A stretch of 64,000 nucleotides of DNA from Anaerolineae bacterium. Lineage in GTDB: Bacteria > Chloroflexota > Anaerolineae > Anaerolineales > UBA11579. The stretch is taken from assembly GCA_004297445.1 (NCBI GenBank), contig SCUK01000025.1:1-64000 (forward strand). The letters run 5' to 3'. The notes beneath the pieces are model-generated. The model saw only the letters and a program-made list of their open reading frames with translations. It was not told the origin of the DNA and ran no database searches. Below, in pieces: positions 34,662-42,362 of the stretch. The first letter of the stretch is position 1. Each line of letters begins with the position of its first letter. The position numbers were made by a program, and so were the translations under genes.

Positions 34662-36086
34662 ATGAACCAACAGGAATTTAACGGGCTGAACGCCCTGGTA
34701 GAGAACAGTCTCCAACTCCACGATGACCATGTTCATGTTACCGATGAGCCCAAACTTCGCACCCACATCCGGAAGCTGGCCAGGGCAGCAGCCCTGGAAA
34801 CCGGCAAGACCGCTGCCCTGGCCCGCTGGCTGATTCGGCAGACCGCCGGGTCGCTCGGCATTCATCCGGCCAGCATTCATGACCTCTACATGGCCCGGGG
34901 TCGGGGCGAGGTACCGGCAAATTTCACCGTCCCGGCAATGAACCTCCGCATCCTCACGTTTGATGCCGCCTCCGCCATCTTCCGCAACACTCTCAAGATA
35001 AATGCGGGCGCTTTCATTTTTGAAATCGCCCGGTCGGAGATTTCCTATTCCTCCCAGCGCCCTTCTGAATACTCCGCCAGCATCCTGGCCGCAGCTATTG
35101 CCGAAGGTTACCGCGGACCGGTATTCATTCAGGGCGACCACTTCCAAATTTCGGCCAATCGGTACAAGGCAAATGCGGAAACGGAAGTCCAGGGAGTCAA
35201 AGACCTGACTGCGGAAGCCATTGCCGCGGGCTTCTTTAATATTGATGTAGATACATCCACACTCGTGGATCTTGACCAACCCACGGTACCGGAACAACAG
35301 GCGCTGAACAGCCGTCTGTCTGCCGAAATGACTGCTTACATCCGCTCGCTGGAGCCGGGCAGTATTACGGTCTCAGTGGGTGGTGAAATTGGCGAGGTGG
35401 GCGGCCGCAACTCGAACGAAGCCGAACTGCGCGCCTACACCGAAGGCTATAACACAATGCTGGCTAACCTCGCCCCGGGCAAACCCGGCTTGAGCAAAAT
35501 CAGCATCCAGACCGGAACCTCCCACGGTGGCGTGGTGCTGGCCGACGGCTCGATCGCTGAGGTCAGTGTGGACTTTGCCACGATGCTATCTCTCAGCCGC
35601 ATCGCCCGCCTTGAATATGGTATGGCCGGCGCCGTTCAACACGGCGCTTCCACCCTGCCGCAAGACGCTTTTGGGAAGTTCGTAGAACACGAAGCCTGCG
35701 AAGTCCACCTGGCGACTAATTTTCAGAACATCTTCTTCGACCTTGCGCCAAAGACGCTTCTAAATGAAATGTACGCTTTTCTTGACCAGAACCACGCCAA
35801 CGAGAAGAAAGAGGGCATGACCGCTGAACAGTTCTATTACAAGACGCGTAAGAATGCCATCGGCGTATTCAAGGCGCATCAATGGGACCTGCCCGCCGAA
35901 GATCTCGCAAAGATTACCCAGGCCTGGGACTCGCAGTTCGCAATGCTTTTTGAACGCCTGAATATCAAGGACACCAAGCCGCATGTCCGGCACGTCCTGG
36001 TGGCGCCAGTTGCGCCGGATTTGAAGGCCTACCTCGCTGCCGCCGGTGTCACTGGCGACTCAAACACCTCTGACCTCTCAGACTGA
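34662..36086 (+). CDS. divergent class II aldolase-family protein
   Basis: 474 aa, longer than the usual 280-350 of class II fructose-bisphosphate aldolases. The TIM-barrel metal site seems kept: His in FIQGDHFQIS, Glu in VGGEIGEVGG, His in QTGTSHGGVV and His in AVQHGASTLP. There are about 100 extra residues before the barrel and a long C-terminal helical region (DQNHANEKKEGMTAEQFYYKTRKNA). It could cleave fructose- or tagatose-bisphosphate or another ketose. GAGGA lies 6 bases before the ATG. The NUDIX gene overlaps its stop by one base. Confidence 0.75.
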   Translation: MNQQEFNGLNALVENSLQLHDDHVHVTDEPKLRTHIRKLARAAALETGKTAALARWLIRQTAGSLGIHPASIHDLYMARGRGEVPANFTVPAMNLRILTFDAASAIFRNTLKINAGAFIFEIARSEISYSSQRPSEYSASILAAAIAEGYRGPVFIQGDHFQISANRYKANAETEVQGVKDLTAEAIAAGFFNIDVDTSTLVDLDQPTVPEQQALNSRLSAEMTAYIRSLEPGSITVSVGGEIGEVGGRNSNEAELRAYTEGYNTMLANLAPGKPGLSKISIQTGTSHGGVVLADGSIAEVSVDFATMLSLSRIARLEYGMAGAVQHGASTLPQDAFGKFVEHEACEVHLATNFQNIFFDLAPKTLLNEMYAFLDQNHANEKKEGMTAEQFYYKTRKNAIGVFKAHQWDLPAEDLAKITQAWDSQFAMLFERLNIKDTKPHVRHVLVAPVAPDLKAYLAAAGVTGDSNTSDLSD

Positions 36087-36589
36087 TGCCGGCCAGCGAC
36101 CAGGGAGTATTTCCCGACCGATACCAGATCATCCCGCGCGTCTTGGTCTTCGCTATCGATGATGGGCGCGTCCTCTTGCTCAAAGGCGCGCCTGCGAAAC
36201 GCCTTTGGGCCAATCAAAACAATGGCGTGGGTGGGCACATTGAACAAGGCGAAAGCGTGATGGCCGCCGCCCGCCGCGAATTTCAAGAAGAAACCGGGCT
36301 GGAACTTTCTTCGGCGCATCTTGCAGCAGTGGTGATGATTGATACTGGCGAACCAATCGGGATTAGCATGCACGTCTTCCAGGCCACGGCTCAGCCAGGG
36401 GAGCTCAAGCCGAGCGCAGAAGGAACTCTGGAATGGGTGCCATTTGAAGAGATCTTCAACCGTCCACTTGTTGAGGACCTGCCCAAATTGCTCCCGATAG
36501 TACTAAATTGGCATCCGGGCGAGCCACCAATTTTCGCAAAATACTCGTATAATAAATCACAAGAATTACACATTCTATGGAACGAATAA
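36086..36589 (+). CDS. NUDIX hydrolase
   Basis: 167 aa. The NUDIX box is intact: G-x5-E-x7-REF-QEE-TG (GGHIEQGESVMAAARREFQEETG, about residues 50-72). It hydrolyses a nucleoside diphosphate linked to another group; the acid PRxLVFxxDDGRVLLLKG start is like 8-oxo-dGTPase or ADP-ribose types, but substrate cannot be assigned. Its ATG overlaps the aldolase stop, so it is translationally coupled. Confidence 0.9.
   Translation: MPASDQGVFPDRYQIIPRVLVFAIDDGRVLLLKGAPAKRLWANQNNGVGGHIEQGESVMAAARREFQEETGLELSSAHLAAVVMIDTGEPIGISMHVFQATAQPGELKPSAEGTLEWVPFEEIFNRPLVEDLPKLLPIVLNWHPGEPPIFAKYSYNKSQELHILWNE
36548..36553 (+). promoter_or_regulatory. possible -10 box for the FHA gene
   Basis: TATAAT inside the 3' end of the NUDIX gene, 23 bases before ATG 36577. 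It could allow separate expression of the FHA protein. Confidence 0.4.
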
Positions 36590-36966
36590 ACCAGGTAGTA
36601 CCAAAAGGTGGGATCATGGAACCGACGACCAAACCATCGGCGGGCGCATATCTGTTGTTTAACGCTCAGGTCATCCCAATTCACAAAGACATCACCACGC
36701 TGGGCAGGCTCCTCGAAAACGATGTGGTCCTCAACGACCCTGGAGTTTCCCGATTCCATGCCGAGATTCATTGGATTGACGGGCAATACACATTAGTAGA
36801 CAAAGACTCGACAGGGGGAACGTTTCTGAACAACAAAAAGGTTTCCCGCGCCGTCCTTTATTCCGGTGACTTGATTTCGCTCGCTGGCCTGCCAGTCATG
36901 TTCGTGGTGGACAGCGCCAAACTAAGCAAACAAACCGAGGATACAACCGGCGGGCTCGACAAGTAG
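36577..36966 (+). CDS. FHA-domain protein
   Basis: Phosphothreonine-binding FHA module in about 117-129 aa: LGRLLENDVVLNDPGVSRFHAEI (GR and SRxH motifs) and DSTGGTFLNNKKV. No kinase or phosphatase is adjacent, so the partner is unknown. Two starts are possible: ATG 36577 (overlapping the NUDIX end) or ATG 36616, which has a better AAGGTGGG ribosome-binding site. Confidence 0.9.
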   Translation: MERINQVVPKGGIMEPTTKPSAGAYLLFNAQVIPIHKDITTLGRLLENDVVLNDPGVSRFHAEIHWIDGQYTLVDKDSTGGTFLNNKKVSRAVLYSGDLISLAGLPVMFVVDSAKLSKQTEDTTGGLDK

Positions 36967-36986
36967 TCAGGACGACTTCAAATAGC

Positions 36987-37017
36987 AAAACGAGGCGCTT
37001 GCGGCGCCTCGTTTTTT
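36987..37017. terminator. bidirectional intrinsic terminator
   Basis: Stem AAAACGAGGCGC/GCGCCTCGTTTT (36987-36998 with 37004-37015) with A and T runs on the two sides, shared by the FHA gene and convergent sucD. Confidence 0.92.
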
Positions 37018-37032
37018 GTAAGTGAATTCGTC

Positions 37033-37899
37033 CTATTCCGCCAGGATCTCGGCGATTTGTTCCGGGTGGTCAGCGACGCGGATACCGGCCTTTTCCAGCG
37101 CCTTCACCTTTTCCGCTGCGGTGCCCTCGCCGCCCTCCACGATCGCACCGGCATGCCCCATACGCTTCCCAGGAGGCGCGGTCTTCCCCGCGATAAATCC
37201 GACGACTTGCTTGGTCATGTTCTTGCTGACAAAGTCAGCCGCCTTCTCCTCGTCCGTTCCGCCGATCTCCCCAATCAGGACGACGCGTTCAGTCTGGGGA
37301 TCCGCCTGAAACAAGCGCAGGCAATCAATGAAGTTGGTCCCGTTCACCGGGTCCCCGCCAATGCCCACGCAGGTGCTTGCCCCCATGCCGCGTTCCTTGA
37401 GCGCATACAACACTTCATAGGTCAACGTACCCGAGCGCGATACCACACCAATATTGCCGGGAATGGCGATATCGCCGGGGATAATTCCGACCTTGGCCTC
37501 TCCCGGTGTCAGCAAACCAGGGCAGTTCGGCCCCAATAACCGGATGGCTTTCTGATCATAATAGGCTCTGACGACCATCATGTCCTGCACCGGGATGTGT
37601 TCTGTCAGACACACAACGAAATCCACTCCGGAATCGGCGGCTTCCAACATGGCATCTTTAGCGCCCTTGGCTGGCACAAAGATAATGCTGGTATTCGCGC
37701 CGGTGGCTTCCACCGCCACCTTCACCGAGTCAAACACCGGTACTTTGCCATCCAGAACCCACTCGCCGCCCTTCCCGGGGCGGGTTCCAGCAACTACCTG
37801 CGTGCCATAATTTAGCATCTGCTCGGTGTGAAACAACCCCTCGCGCCCGGTAATGCCCTGCACCACCAGGCGGGTGCTCTTGTCTGCGAGGATACTCAT
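37033..37899 (-). CDS. sucD: succinyl-CoA ligase alpha subunit
   Basis: 288 aa; forms the CoA-binding and phospho-histidine subunit of the TCA-cycle enzyme making ATP or GTP from succinyl-Co[18 protein letters not shown] binds Co[20 protein letters not shown] follows, and the catalytic His is in [17 protein letters not shown]. It overlaps sucC by 4 bases. Confidence 0.96.
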   Translation of the reverse strand: MSILADKSTRLVVQGITGREGLFHTEQMLNYGTQVVAGTRPGKGGEWVLDGKVPVFDSVKVAVEATGANTSIIFVPAKGAKDAMLEAADSGVDFVVCLTEHIPVQDMMVVRAYYDQKAIRLLGPNCPGLLTPGEAKVGIIPGDIAIPGNIGVVSRSGTLTYEVLYALKERGMGASTCVGIGGDPVNGTNFIDCLRLFQADPQTERVVLIGEIGGTDEEKAADFVSKNMTKQVVGFIAGKTAPPGKRMGHAGAIVEGGEGTAAEKVKALEKAGIRVADHPEQIAEILAE

Positions 37900-39041
37900 G
37901 AGGACAATTCTCCCTTGGCAGCAGCCACGGCTTTTTGCGCCGCCTCTGCTAGCGATTCAGCAGTAATCATGTCAGCCCCGGCCAGCATCGCCCGACCTTC
38001 CGCCGCGTTGGTGCCGGCCAACCGGACAATCAAGGGCACGCTCGGCTTGACCTCTTTCAGGGCCGCCAGGATACCTTCGGCCACTACATCCCCGCGGGTA
38101 ATGCCGCCAAAGATGTTGAACAGCACCGCTTTTACATTCGGGTCTTTGAGGATGATGCGGATGGCCGCCGCGACCTTCTCGGCCGTCGCGCCGCCGCCAA
38201 TGTCCAGGAAGTTCGCCGGTTCGCCGCCAAAATGCTTGATGATGTCCATCGTCGCCATCGCCAGCCCGGCACCGTTCACCATGCAGCCGATTTCACCTTC
38301 CAGCTTGATGTACGTCAGGCCAAATTTATTAGCCTCTGTCTCGCTTTCGGCTTCCACGTCCAGGTCACGCTTCTCGGCCAGTTCGGTCTGCCGGTACAGC
38401 GCGTTGTCATCGATGATCATCTTGCCGTCAATCGCCGCCAAATGGCCGTTAGCCTGAATGATGAGAGGGTTAATTTCCGCCAGAGTGGCATCTGATTTCC
38501 GGTAAGCGTTCCATAACCCCTGACACACCACGTTGAACTCTGCCCACTGCTCTTTGGGCAACTCGATGCCGAGGGCCAGGTCCAAAATCTGGTAATCCTG
38601 CAAACCCAGCAGGGGGTCAATATGAACCTTGATGATTTTTTCCGGCGTCTTGGCCGCAACCTCTTCAATGTCCACGCCCCCTGCCGCCGAGCCCATTAAC
38701 ACCGGGCGGCGCGCGCCGCGGTCATTGGTGATACCCAGATAGATTTCGGACTGGATGTCGGCCGCCGGGTCCACCAGCACCTTGCGCACCGGCAGGCCCT
38801 TTATTGTCATCGTCAGGATTTCGCCGGCCACCTTCTCGGCTTCCTCGGCGTCCTTTGCCAGCTTGATTCCGCCGGCCTTGCCGCGCCCGCCCACCAGCAC
38901 CTGGGACTTCACCACCACCCGCCCCCCCAATTCGTTGGCGATTTCCCGCGCTTCCGCCGGGGTCGAGGCCACCCGTCCCTTGGGAACGGGGATGCCGTAC
39001 TGGGCAAATATCTGTTTGGATTGGTATTCGTGGAGTTTCAT
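37896..39041 (-). CDS. sucC: succinyl-CoA ligase beta subunit
   Basis: 381 aa with the ATP-grasp fold: [42 protein letters not shown] (nucleotide binding), LEINPLI-type metal site ([14 protein letters not shown]), and [19 protein letters not shown] with [18 protein letters not shown] at the C-terminus. First gene of sucCD; a -10 box lies 60 bases upstream. Confidence 0.96.
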   Translation of the reverse strand: MKLHEYQSKQIFAQYGIPVPKGRVASTPAEAREIANELGGRVVVKSQVLVGGRGKAGGIKLAKDAEEAEKVAGEILTMTIKGLPVRKVLVDPAADIQSEIYLGITNDRGARRPVLMGSAAGGVDIEEVAAKTPEKIIKVHIDPLLGLQDYQILDLALGIELPKEQWAEFNVVCQGLWNAYRKSDATLAEINPLIIQANGHLAAIDGKMIIDDNALYRQTELAEKRDLDVEAESETEANKFGLTYIKLEGEIGCMVNGAGLAMATMDIIKHFGGEPANFLDIGGGATAEKVAAAIRIILKDPNVKAVLFNIFGGITRGDVVAEGILAALKEVKPSVPLIVRLAGTNAAEGRAMLAGADMITAESLAEAAQKAVAAAKGELSS

Positions 39042-39062
39042 GCACCCATCTCAATGTGGATT

Positions 39063-39080
39063 TTGGCCGCGTACGGCCAA
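39063..39080. promoter_or_regulatory. palindrome in the sucC leader
   Basis: TTGGCCG-CGTA-CGGCCAA, 7-bp arms, between the sucC -10 box and its ATG. Possible operator or leader hairpin. Confidence 0.35.
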
Positions 39081-39100
39081 TCAGTTACACAGGCGGCACG

Positions 39101-39106
39101 ATTATA
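39101..39106 (-). promoter_or_regulatory. -10 box of sucCD
   Basis: TATAAT on the minus strand (39106-39101), preceded by GG rather than TG; about 60 bases before the sucC ATG. Confidence 0.55.
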
Positions 39107-39148
39107 CCACCCGCCCTTTAGCCCCCCGCAGGGACGCAGGCCAGGCCA

Positions 39149-39199
39149 AATATTCGGACAAAATTGATACTTGAAATGCGAAAATTATGTCCCTATAAT
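39149..39199 (+). promoter_or_regulatory. promoter of secreted protein 1 with upstream element
   Basis: TTGAAA (39171-39176), 17-bp spacer, TATAAT (39194-39199). The 11-mer AATATTCGGAC at 39149-39159 recurs at the same distance from the -10 of the next paralog. Confidence 0.75.
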
Positions 39200-39256
39200 G
39201 GATAAGGCCCAAACTGCATCAAATTCGTTCTCAAGATAAGAAGGAGGAACAACGCC

Positions 39257-40120
39257 ATGAAATCCGGATTCGCGTTTAAGGGTTTGCGAACCTTGGCTGC
39301 AGCGGTCCTGCTTTCTACATTTACTCTCTCCACCGCCCTGGCCGGCGATGATGCCCAGACGATTTGCGAAGGAAACGGCGGCTATTGGGAAGCAAATCCG
39401 GACGCCTCCTCTGGTACATGCCGGTACTCGCCGGATGACCTGCCAAACGATTGTCCTGAACCACTCGTGCGAACGGAATTTTGGGTCTCCGATACCCTTG
39501 ATTCTTTTGTTTGCGATGACATCCCCCCATCCAGTGTCCATGACGAAGTTATCTGCGCACTTATTGGCGGGACCTGGGATGAGAGCGGTGACCCGTGGAC
39601 CTGTACTGTGACCCACACCGCGTTCGGCGACTGTCCGGGGACGACGATTTACCAATATGAAACCGGCACTGCTGACTACCTCGGCTATGAGTGCGTAGGC
39701 GGTGAGGGTGGCAACGGCGGTGGCGGGCAACCCACCACTGTTCTGCGCAACCCCGGTTACAGCAAGCACGGCGGCAAGATTAAGGACGATTCTGCCGGCA
39801 GCACCCATCTCGGCGGCAGCAAGAACGGCTCGTTCTACTACAACGAAGGCACCTGCACAGAAGGCTGCATCTTCACACCCAACCTGCCCGCCGGCGCAGC
39901 CGCCAGCCTGCCCTCGGATGCCGTCGCCACCCTCTACATCCGCCTCGCCGATGGCGGCACCGGTTCCTACACAGTTTGCTTTGATGCCACCGGCATCTCC
40001 AGCCCGGTCATCTATCAGGTTATCAGCGGCGTATGGGTCGCGATCCCCACCTTCTCGTCCGGCGGCCAGATTTGCGCCACTGCCAGCGGGGACGGCGCTT
40101 TCGCCCTGGGCGGCAGTTAG
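39257..40120 (+). CDS. secreted Cys-rich two-domain protein, paralog 1
   Basis: 287 aa; Sec signal peptide with cleavage after ALA (about residue 29). Domain 1 (37-146) has eight Cys at 37, 55, 66, 86, 100, 116, 126 and 146, including the block TCTVTHTAFGDCPGTTIY. A Gly-rich linker (147-158) leads to domain 2 (160-287), beta-rich with four Cys (200, 204, 241, 273) and the segments SYTVCFD, VIYQVISGVWV, ICATASGDGAFALG. No known family recognised; the even Cys counts suggest disulfide-bonded extracellular modules. AAGGAGG precedes the ATG. A strong promoter and terminator make it a single-gene unit. Confidence 0.75.
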   Translation: MKSGFAFKGLRTLAAAVLLSTFTLSTALAGDDAQTICEGNGGYWEANPDASSGTCRYSPDDLPNDCPEPLVRTEFWVSDTLDSFVCDDIPPSSVHDEVICALIGGTWDESGDPWTCTVTHTAFGDCPGTTIYQYETGTADYLGYECVGGEGGNGGGGQPTTVLRNPGYSKHGGKIKDDSAGSTHLGGSKNGSFYYNEGTCTEGCIFTPNLPAGAAASLPSDAVATLYIRLADGGTGSYTVCFDATGISSPVIYQVISGVWVAIPTFSSGGQICATASGDGAFALGGS

Positions 40121-40158
40121 CGCCAAACAGCATCGAGAACAGAACACTTGGAGGTCCC

Positions 40159-40200
40159 GAGACCCCCGATTTCTTAGAGAAATCGGGGGTCTCTTTCTTT
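40159..40200 (+). terminator. strong intrinsic terminator
   Basis: 15-bp perfect stem (40159-40173 with 40179-40193, loop TTAGA) followed by TTTCTTTC. Confidence 0.93.
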
Positions 40201-40219
40201 CACGGAGAAACGCCGACCC

Positions 40220-40269
40220 AATATTCGGACTAATTTGGTGATTGAACTTTGAATAAAGCCTTTTATAAT
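40220..40269 (+). promoter_or_regulatory. promoter of secreted protein 2 with upstream element
   Basis: TTGAAC (40242-40247), 16-bp spacer, TATAAT (40264-40269). The 11-mer AATATTCGGAC lies at 40220-40230, as upstream of paralog 1. Confidence 0.7.
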
Positions 40270-40325
40270 TGAACAATAAAGGTTGTGCCAATTATTCACT
40301 ACCCCAACTATGAGGAGAAATACCC

Positions 40326-41201
40326 ATGAATACCTTGACCACCCGTATGGGAATACGGGCGTTACTTACGGCCATCCTCCTCACCGGCCTACTGGCAACA
40401 GCGGCCCTTGCCGGGGATGATGCCCAGACGATTTGCGAAGGGAATGGCGGCAGTTGGGTTTCATCTCCCGACGCCTCCAACGGGGTATGCGTCTACTCGC
40501 CGGATGACCCGCCATACGATTGTGTCGAGCCATTCTTGCACGAAGAAGTTTGGACCGCCGATTCCTTTGATTTTGAACAATGCGTTGACTTCCGTCCATT
40601 TGATGTCAATCAGGTCGATACCTGCGCTTGGATTGGCGGGACCTGGGACCAGAGCGGTGACCCATGGACCTGCACAGTGACCCACACCGCGTTCGGCGAC
40701 TGTCCGGGGACGACCATATACCTGTATCAAACGTCCACCAGCGATTACATCGGCTTTGAATGTGCCGGCGACGGCACGGGAGATGGCGGCGGCAACGGCG
40801 GTGGCGGGCAACCCACCACTGTTCTGCGCAACCCCGGCTACAGCAAGCACGGCGGCAAGATTAAGGACGATTCTGCCGGCAGCACCCATCTCGGCGGCAG
40901 CAAGAACGGCTCGTTCTACTACAGCGAAGGCACCTGCACAGAAGGCTGCATCTTTACCCCCAACCTGCCCGCCGGCGCGGCCGCCACTCTGCCGGCTGAT
41001 GCCGTCGCCACCCTCTACATTCGCCTCGCCGATGGCGGCACCGGTTCCTACACAGTCTGCTTTGATGCCACCGGAATCTCCAGCCCGGTCATCTATCAGG
41101 TTATCAGCGGCGTATGGGTCGCGATCCCCACCTTCTCGTCCGGCGGCCAGATTTGCGCCACCGCCAGCGGGGACGGCGCTTTCGCCCTCGGCGGCAGTTA
41201 G
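40326..41201 (+). CDS. secreted Cys-rich two-domain protein, paralog 2
   Basis: 291 aa; signal peptide ending ALA (about 29). The eight N-domain cysteines fall at exactly the same positions as in paralog 1 (37, 55, 66, 86, 100, 116, 126, 146), but the residues between 45 and 100 have diverged strongly. From the TCTVTHTAFGDCPGTT block onward, and especially from the Gly-rich linker to the stop, the two are nearly identical in DNA. GAGGAG lies 10 bases before the ATG. It appears to be a recent duplicate with a variable N-domain face. Function unknown. Confidence 0.75.
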   Translation: MNTLTTRMGIRALLTAILLTGLLATAALAGDDAQTICEGNGGSWVSSPDASNGVCVYSPDDPPYDCVEPFLHEEVWTADSFDFEQCVDFRPFDVNQVDTCAWIGGTWDQSGDPWTCTVTHTAFGDCPGTTIYLYQTSTSDYIGFECAGDGTGDGGGNGGGGQPTTVLRNPGYSKHGGKIKDDSAGSTHLGGSKNGSFYYSEGTCTEGCIFTPNLPAGAAATLPADAVATLYIRLADGGTGSYTVCFDATGISSPVIYQVISGVWVAIPTFSSGGQICATASGDGAFALGGS

Positions 41202-41227
41202 CGCCCCATAATCAAATTTATCACCTT

Positions 41228-41262
41228 GAAAGGCGTGGCTGCAATCTGGCCACGCCTTTCAA
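41228..41262 (+). terminator. intrinsic terminator
   Basis: Stem GAAAGGCGTGGC (41228-41239) with GCCACGCCTTTC (41249-41260) around a loop TGCAATCTG, followed by a weak T-rich region. Confidence 0.78.
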
Positions 41263-41280
41263 TTCTGGTAGGTAATACGA

Positions 41281-41310
41281 TTGACACGTCCCACGGTCAG
41301 GCTCTAGAAT
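41281..41310 (+). promoter_or_regulatory. promoter of secreted protein 3
   Basis: TTGACA (41281-41286), 18-bp spacer, TAGAAT (41305-41310). It lacks the AATATTCGGAC element of the other two paralogs. Confidence 0.6.
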
Positions 41311-41393
41311 AGCGCATTCGCAGCGAGGCAAATCATTGGTCCAATACGCCTCACATGGCACCTGCGGTCCCATTCGGGAGGAGGATTCATACT

Positions 41394-42290
41394 ATGTTTT
41401 CGATTACCATCAGGCGCGGCCTGCTGGCAGTGTTTACTGCCCTGCTCGTCGTTGCCACCACCGCCACCGTCGCGAGCACCGTTGTCAATGCCAGCGAAAT
41501 GTGTACCGGTAACGGCGGGCGCTGGAAAGGCGGCGGGACATCCGGCACCTGCTACTTTAATCTGAATAGCCCGTACACCTTGGACAGTTGCAGCCCAGGC
41601 GAGGTACTCCGAACGGACTGGGTGGATAACGCCCTGGACTCAACCAGCTGCCTATACTACGCGAATCACACGAGCGGGGCACATTCCGAAAGCGAGTGCT
41701 GGTTCATTGGCGGCACATGGGAGTCCGAACCCGGAGTTAGCGCCACCTGTACTGTCACCCACACCATGATTGGCGATTGTCCGGGAACAACCATCTACAG
41801 TTTTAATCTCGCTTCTCCGTACCCCTATGAGAAGACGATTACATGTTCGGCCCTGGAAACAGAAGAAGAAACCAAGGGTGGGGGTTACACTGCCCCACCC
41901 AAGCCCCGCATCCCCGGGCATGGAAATTTCGGCAATGGCATCACAAGTGATGGGAGCGGCAGCGCCAATCTGGGCGGCGGGAAAAACGGCTTGTTCTACT
42001 ACAACGAAGGCACCTGTGCCGGTTCATGCAGCGTCGGCGCAAACATACCGAAGGGCGCAAAGAATTCCAAGCCCTCCGGCACCCAGGCCACCCTGTATGT
42101 CCGCATGGTGGACTCGGACGGCAACCCTTCCAACGGGTCTTACTCCGTTTGCTTTGATCCCGGCAAGCTGGATGCGCCGGTCATCTATCGCTTTGTCAGC
42201 GGCGCCTGGGTCGCCCAGCCCGTTTACAATTCCGGTGGGCTGGTGTGTACGACCGCCAGCGGAGATGGCGCTTTCGCCCTCGCGAAATAA
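41394..42290 (+). CDS. secreted Cys-rich two-domain protein, paralog 3
   Basis: 298 aa; start at 41394 with GGAGGAGGA about 10 bases upstream. Signal peptide to about residue 33. Eight N-domain cysteines at 37, 53, 66, 86, 102, 119, 129 and 151 keep the family order, with the shared TCTVTHTMIGDCPGTTIY block. The linker is Pro-rich (TAPPKPRIPGHG) instead of Gly-rich. Domain 2 retains FYYNEGTC, SYSVCFD, VIYRFVSGAWVAQ, CTTASGDGAFAL. It is the most diverged of the three and has its own promoter and terminator. Function unknown, with surface or adhesion as a plausible guess. Confidence 0.74.
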   Translation: MFSITIRRGLLAVFTALLVVATTATVASTVVNASEMCTGNGGRWKGGGTSGTCYFNLNSPYTLDSCSPGEVLRTDWVDNALDSTSCLYYANHTSGAHSESECWFIGGTWESEPGVSATCTVTHTMIGDCPGTTIYSFNLASPYPYEKTITCSALETEEETKGGGYTAPPKPRIPGHGNFGNGITSDGSGSANLGGGKNGLFYYNEGTCAGSCSVGANIPKGAKNSKPSGTQATLYVRMVDSDGNPSNGSYSVCFDPGKLDAPVIYRFVSGAWVAQPVYNSGGLVCTTASGDGAFALAK

Positions 42291-42311
42291 GCTTTCCCAA
42301 ATCTGAAACAA

Positions 42312-42340
42312 AGAGGCCCGGAAAATCCGGGCCTCTGCTT
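42312..42340. terminator. bidirectional intrinsic terminator
   Basis: 11-bp stem AGAGGCCCGGA/TCCGGGCCTCT (42312-42322 with 42326-42336), T-rich on both sides, between paralog 3 and the convergent GT-C gene. Confidence 0.88.
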
Positions 42341-42362
42341 TTATGGATTAAACCCCGGGCAA

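Noticed and set aside
39185..40291. Antisense frame opposite secreted protein 1
   Set aside because: It mirrors the Gly-rich coding strand; the plus gene has a promoter, ribosome-binding site and signal peptide.
39257..42290. A toxin-immunity or contact-dependent inhibition locus
   Set aside because: All three genes have signal peptides and the same architecture; there is no immunity-like small gene and no toxin domain.
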